From: Stereum hirsutum FP-91666 SS1
Lineage: Eukaryota > Basidiomycota > Agaricomycetes > Russulales > Stereaceae
Direction: 5' to 3'
Assembly (NCBI RefSeq): GCF_000264905.1
Contig: NW_006763136.1
Span: 2,013,550-2,077,549 of the forward strand
DNA: 64,000 nucleotides
The notes under the pieces: generated by a model
The model's input: the letters and a program-made list of their open reading frames with translations, nothing else
Database searches by the model: none
Told to the model about the DNA's origin: nothing
Made by a program: the position numbers and the translations under genes
Shown: one piece after another, positions 59,995 through 64,000 of the stretch
Numbering within the stretch: the first letter of the stretch is position 1
Layout: each line of letters opens with the position of its first letter

Positions 59995-61626
59995 ATGGCA
60001 GCAGCCTCAGGTTCAGATACCGCCCTCAAGTCATTCTCTCTCGTGAACGACATAAAGGAGATCTCACCGCAGGATGAGATCTACGCATATGATGTCCAGG
60101 CAAACAAGGATATCAATCGACTACAACCCTGGAGCACCGATCCACACTACTTCAAATCATGTAAGATCTCTGCTGTTGCTTTGATCAAGATGGTGCGTAG
60201 AAGATGTTCATCCTGGTTGTGATCGGATCCACATTCTCCTCGAAAACGTGTTCGTGAGATACAGATACTCACGTCGTATGGACATGCAGGTCATTCACGC
60301 ACGGTCGGGTGTTCCCCATGAGATTATGGGTCTCATGCAAGGGAAAGTCATGGGCGACTCCCTTGTAATCATCGACTCTTTCGCTTTGCCCGTCCAAGGA
60401 ACGGAAACTCGAGTAAACGCGCAGAATGAGGCGAACGAGTACATGGTGCAGTACATCTCCGAGAGTGAGAAGGTGTGCTATATCCTCTGTCTTGTCATTA
60501 TTTCATTCCTCACATATCGACCCCTCGTAATCTCTCTGCTACGTTCGGACCCTGGATATAGGTGCAACGACTAGAGAACGCGATTGGGTGGTACCATTCA
60601 CATCCGGGATATGGATGTTGGCTTTCCGGAATTGATGTGGACACACAGATGAACAACCAAAAGTTCACAGACCCTTTCGTCGCTGTCGTCGTAAGTGCCC
60701 TTCCTACAGTTCTTTCTAAATATCCTCTCACCTCACTTGTTTTCGCGCTACCTTCCGCGTGTACCACTTTCCTCGCCACTTTCCTTTGTACCAGATCGAC
60801 CCAAACCGCACCGTTTCTGCCGGTCGTGTCGATATCGGTGCCTTCCGCACATATCCTGAAGGCTACACCCCTCCATCATCCTCTGGGGGAGGTGGCGACG
60901 AATATCAATCCATTCCTCTTTCAAAAATCGAAGACTTCGGTGTACACGCGAACCAATACTACCCATTGGACGTGCAGATCTTCAAGAGCAGTCTAGACGA
61001 GGAACTTCTAGGCCTGTTGTGGAACAAATACTGGGTGAACACGTTGAGCCAGAGCCCATTGATCTCGGTGCGTTTCGATTTCTATTGCGAATACGGGTCC
61101 ATGTGGCTCATATACCTATCACGCAGAACCGAGCATACGCCGCTAGTCAACTGGTCGATCTCAGTGAGAAATTGGCCAAGGCTTCGGGGAGCGTATCGCA
61201 GACACGGGCACCCATTCCGCAGCTGCCGAAGGACGAGAAAGCTAACGCCGCGACCAAGGTACATCTCAGATAATCGACTTCTCTGTTCTTACAATATTAA
61301 TCACTCCACGACATCTTTTATCTTAGAGGGAAGCTAAGAAGGAGGAAACCAATCAATTAGCGAAAGGCGTCAAAGACATGTACGCGTCATTGCTCTTAGA
61401 TTTACATGGTTCACCGTTCTGACGATCAATTTCTGCTTCTTCACCCACTTTCATGATTGTATTTCGACCCTCCAGCACGAAGATCACCGCAGAGGCTCAA
61501 CACGGCCTCATCTCGCAGATCATCAAGGATGTTGTTTTCTCGCGGCGACCTGGTACCAAGGGATCGGAGGGAACAGAGCAGATTACGGAGGTGGTGGACT
61601 CGAGCTCGAGTATGGTCGTTGGCTAG
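59995..61626 (+). CDS. CSN5: COP9 signalosome complex subunit 5 (JAMM deneddylase)
   Basis: Catalytic subunit of the COP9 signalosome, a zinc isopeptidase that removes NEDD8 from cullins. Seven exons (59995-60192, 60290-60472, 60562-60690, 60795-61067, 61127-61258, 61327-61379 and 61476-61626) give 372 aa, close to the 334-aa human protein plus a fungal-type extension. N-terminal block [23 protein letters not shown] domain [20 protein letters not shown] with the catalytic Glu, then [20 protein letters not shown] followed by DVDTQ, giving the JAMM H-x-H and Asp. [20 protein letters not shown] and [20 protein letters not shown] follow, all typical. The C-terminus has a Lys/Glu-rich linker and a helix-like [14 protein letters not shown]. 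Neighbour context: CSN3 lies about 39 kb to the left in the same window. Confidence 0.96.
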
Positions 61627-62201
61627 ACGAGGTAGAGATAGTCCGCGATCTGGTGAGGACTTCGTGGTTTCTTGAAATGCGAAAGTGTTGTCTGCTGTAA
61701 TTTGTTCAATCACATCAATGCCATGTAAATTACCACTTGTACGATCCGACGATCTTGTGAATATCCTGACGCAAGAATGCTGAAGAGAGTCAAAGAACGA
61801 AGCGGTGGGCGGTCGCTGACGCATTGTCTTATCTGATAAGATTGATCATTGCATCTCGCGTGCCCCCGAACACTCGGCCAAACAGAGCCCAAACAACTGG
61901 CCCGACGCACCAAGCCTTGCCTATCGAGCTCACCGGCGTAGATAACCTCAAGAAACCGACCTCAAAAACCTCTACAGTGAGTCTATGCTGTCCTTATTGT
62001 TACCGATGGTCTATTGTCAGTGAGAGGGAGTAGGGCGAGCGAAGGAACGGGGTGGATGGACGAAGTGCTGGACGGATGAACCGACCGACTTCAATTTTTT
62101 GGGCCCTGCTGTGAACTTGTACTGACTTGTATCTCTCTTTGCTCCTCGTACACCCGATCCACTCCTCTCCTCGACCTTGCTGGAACGCACGTAACTCTCA
62201 G
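61627..62201. other. Intergenic region CSN5 to eL20
   Basis: About 575 bases holding the CSN5 3' end and the promoter of the ribosomal protein gene. A polyT run and a CT-rich tract precede the start, as usual for fungal ribosomal protein genes. No other feature supported. Confidence 0.45.
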
Positions 62202-63059
62202 ATGGGCCTGACGGAATACCAAGTTGTCGGGAGGCATCTCCCCACCGAGTCTGAGCCGACTCCCAAGATCTACCGGATGCGTATATTTGCGGTCAACGAT
62301 GTTGTCGCAAAGTCTCGCTTCTGGTACTTCCTCAGGTGCGCACCGTCCATCGCTAGCAATCAGCCTTTCAGTCACTAATGCACAACACAGGAAGTTGAAG
62401 AAGGTCAAGAAGGCCAATGGTGAGATCATTGGCGTCAACATCGTTAGTACCCGTCTCTTCCTCTCCCACATGTACCCATGCAGCCCTCAAGAGGCAGGCG
62501 GAAAGGGCTTTTTGCTGACCTACTCCATCCCTTGATTGGGCTCTGGTGATTCATACCTTCGCGCCGTCCCTCACACGCACAATCCTTGCTGTGATACGAT
62601 ACAATGCGACTCGCGGAAACGCTTGCTCTACTTTGTCCTGCTGCGTTTGGCTGTCTCCTACAGATCTCGGAGAAGAGGCCCCTCAAGGTCAAGAACTTCG
62701 GTATCTGGATCCGTTATGACTCCCGTTCGGGTACACACAACATGTACAAGGAGTTCCGTGAGCTCAGCCGTGCCGACGCCGTCAAGTCCCTCTACCAGGA
62801 CATGGCCGCCAGGCATCGTGCCCGCTTCCGGTCTATCCACGTACGTTCTCTGCACCGATGCATTGTTATCGTTTTTCCTGTCCTGACTCCCTCGCGACGG
62901 TCACTATAGATCCTCCGCGTCGTCGAGATTGCGAAGAGCGAGGATGTCCGCAGGCCGTACATCAAGCAACTCCTCCAGCCCAAGCTCAAGTTCCCCCTCC
63001 CCCACCGTGTCTCCAAGACCAAGTCGATCTTCGTCGCAAACCGCCCCGCCACCTTCTAA
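62202..63059 (+). CDS. RPL20: 60S ribosomal protein eL20 (L18a)
   Basis: Structural protein of the large ribosomal subunit. Four exons (62202-62335, 62391-62442, 62664-62840 and 62910-63059) give 170 aa; yeast eL20 has 172. The chain is strongly conserved: [111 protein letters not shown] and [20 protein letters not shown], ending FVANRPATF. The start MGLTEYQ is the only in-frame Met before the first block. Intron 2 is 221 nt, longer than usual for this window. Confidence 0.97.
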
Positions 63060-63689
63060 GCGCTCTCTTATTTCGCTTTTTGGGCTTGATGGGATGCGTC
63101 GAGAGGTCGTGGATGGGAGTTGCGAGGGTGGAGAGATGATGCTCAAAAGATGCGGCGTGCCTGCTGTATTATGCCATGTCGCGCTCCGACTCTTTTTCAC
63201 ATGCCAATATCATATGGGAGCATTATGCACTATGAATTGGTTCACGATCTTTTAGTGCGAAGCCAGACTACGGAAGGCCCAAGTCTTGAATGACTACATG
63301 TGAACACTGAGGCGATTTTGTGTGGAATTCTGTGCGAGTGCTGGACAGTCAGGTTGGATCACTGCCACACAGAGGATTGACAGTAAAAACGATACAAGAA
63401 ATACAAGGGTACAGCTCTAAGAGTTCTGATCACAAGTCGTACACATAACTAACTCGTCTTTCTCCGGGCTTGCTCTCCGCAGCGCGTATTGGGGTAGTCA
63501 TATTTCCTAAACACGTTCCGCAGTCCAGCAAAGTTTTGGATGATAGGAACAATGACAGACTCACCATAAACGGGCTGTCCGCAACTTGGTGCGATGACAA
63601 GATAACCTCAACGGTCAGTCTCGCGCTTACCGAAGCGCTCCGCACAGAACACCATATCACGGTCGATATCCCAGTCAGACACATAGTCC
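63060..63689. other. Convergent intergenic region
   Basis: About 630 bases between the 3' ends of eL20 and Snf8. No gene or RNA was supported. Confidence 0.45.
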
Positions 63690-64000
63690 TCAGTCCTCCC
63701 AGTGCATCGCAGCCGGTACCCAATACGCTCTCCCACCAGGTTCCCCATCAGCCGACTCGCCCTCGCCCTGTTCATCTAGCCAGCATGTCCCGTCCCGTAG
63801 GAGCATGTTATCAAGCGCCGTTCGAGCTCTCTCGACGGGCCATCCTTGGGAAGAGACGAGGAGAGAGACGGAGAGACGGCCATTGTGGAGATGTGCGAGG
63901 GATAGGATCGGAAGTATGGATGAGTCCAGTGGGGACGGCACGGAGCGGATGAGTTTGTGGGACGTGTTGTGTGAGGAGGGAAGCGAGGAAGATAGAGAGG
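63690..64000 (-). CDS. SNF8: ESCRT-II subunit Snf8/Vps22, C-terminal part only
   Basis: ESCRT-II component for sorting ubiquitinated membrane proteins into multivesicular bodies. Only the last 100 or so codons are in the window, open to its right edge. The visible winged-helix domain reads HKLIRSVPSPLDSSILPI, then QGWPVERARTALDNMLLRDG and TCWLDEQGEGESADGEPGGR, ending AYWVPAAMHWED with the stop at 63690. The pattern W..ERA...L..ML..G.CWLDEQ....YW.P is that of Snf8; the Gly/Glu-rich insert before the final YW.P is longer than in yeast or human. The remainder of the gene, including its start, lies beyond position 64000. Confidence 0.72.
   Translation of the reverse strand, partial: SLSSSLPSSHNTSHKLIRSVPSPLDSSILPILSLAHLHNGRLSVSLLVSSQGWPVERARTALDNMLLRDGTCWLDEQGEGESADGEPGGRAYWVPAAMHWED

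Noticed and set aside
62443..62663. Intronic box C/D snoRNA in the 221-nt eL20 intron
   Set aside because: Ribosomal protein introns often host snoRNAs, but no convincing RUGAUGA/CUGA pair with terminal stem was found.

Overview
The window reads as nuclear DNA of a filamentous basidiomycete, most likely a wood- or litter-decaying agaricomycete. The evidence is a high density of genes cut by many short GT-AG introns (mostly 50-100 nt), a basidiomycete-type laccase, a Zn2Cys6 regulator, a DUF6533-type membrane protein and a DUF7330 protein, with both strands used about equally. Nothing prokaryotic, no CRISPR array and no intact transposon was seen. All exon models were spliced by eye: conserved genes are firm, N-termini and poorly conserved exons less so.

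Layout. 1-2378: 3' part of a laccase (+). 3036-4796: intronless single-pass membrane protein (+). 5013-6963: Trm44 tRNA Um44 methyltransferase (-). 8131-10107: glucose-6-phosphate isomerase (+). 10611-15090: Zn2Cys6 transcription factor (+). 16205-17305: flavodoxin-like NAD(P)H:quinone reductase (-). 17916-21311: COP9 signalosome subunit 3 (-). 22453-23712: uncharacterised fungal protein interrupted by one in-frame TGA (+). 24300-26460: MUP1-type methionine permease (+). 27080-29456: GABA/choline-type permease (+). 29631-30991 and 31362-32738: tandem 2-oxoglutarate/Fe(II) oxygenases (-). 33468-34611: acidic protein with an EF-hand-like C-terminus (-). 35470-37704: FAD aromatic monooxygenase (+). 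37889-39861: aldose 1-epimerase (-). 41181-42173: DUF7330 protein (-). 42793-43711: disordered hydrophilic protein (+). 44642-47666: two-RRM RNA-binding protein (-). 47667-50973: gene-poor, with a diverged direct repeat. 50974-51044: tRNA-Gly(UCC) (+). 51611-52792: DUF1275 membrane protein (+). 53991-55584: secreted M24 metallopeptidase (+). 55623-about 57290: DUF6533-like membrane protein (-). 57300-59994: gene-poor. 59995-61626: COP9 signalosome subunit 5, the deneddylase (+). 62202-63059: ribosomal protein eL20 (+). 63690-64000: C-terminal end of ESCRT-II Snf8/Vps22 (-).

Most of the window is a mix of housekeeping genes (pgi, eL20, Trm44, CSN3, CSN5, Snf8). The lifestyle-related part is the laccase, quinone reductase, FAD monooxygenase, M24 peptidase and epimerase, all fitting extracellular or aromatic-compound metabolism. 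The two amino-acid permeases next to a pair of duplicated oxygenases (24-33 kb) are the only stretch resembling a small functional cluster. The observations most worth a second look are the TGA-interrupted gene at 22.4-23.7 kb, the Gly-rich insertion and 603-nt intron in CSN3, the permease/oxygenase block, the inverted repeat upstream of the monooxygenase, and sequence departures in the laccase (L4 motif, Ser-rich tail) and the monooxygenase (GD motif).
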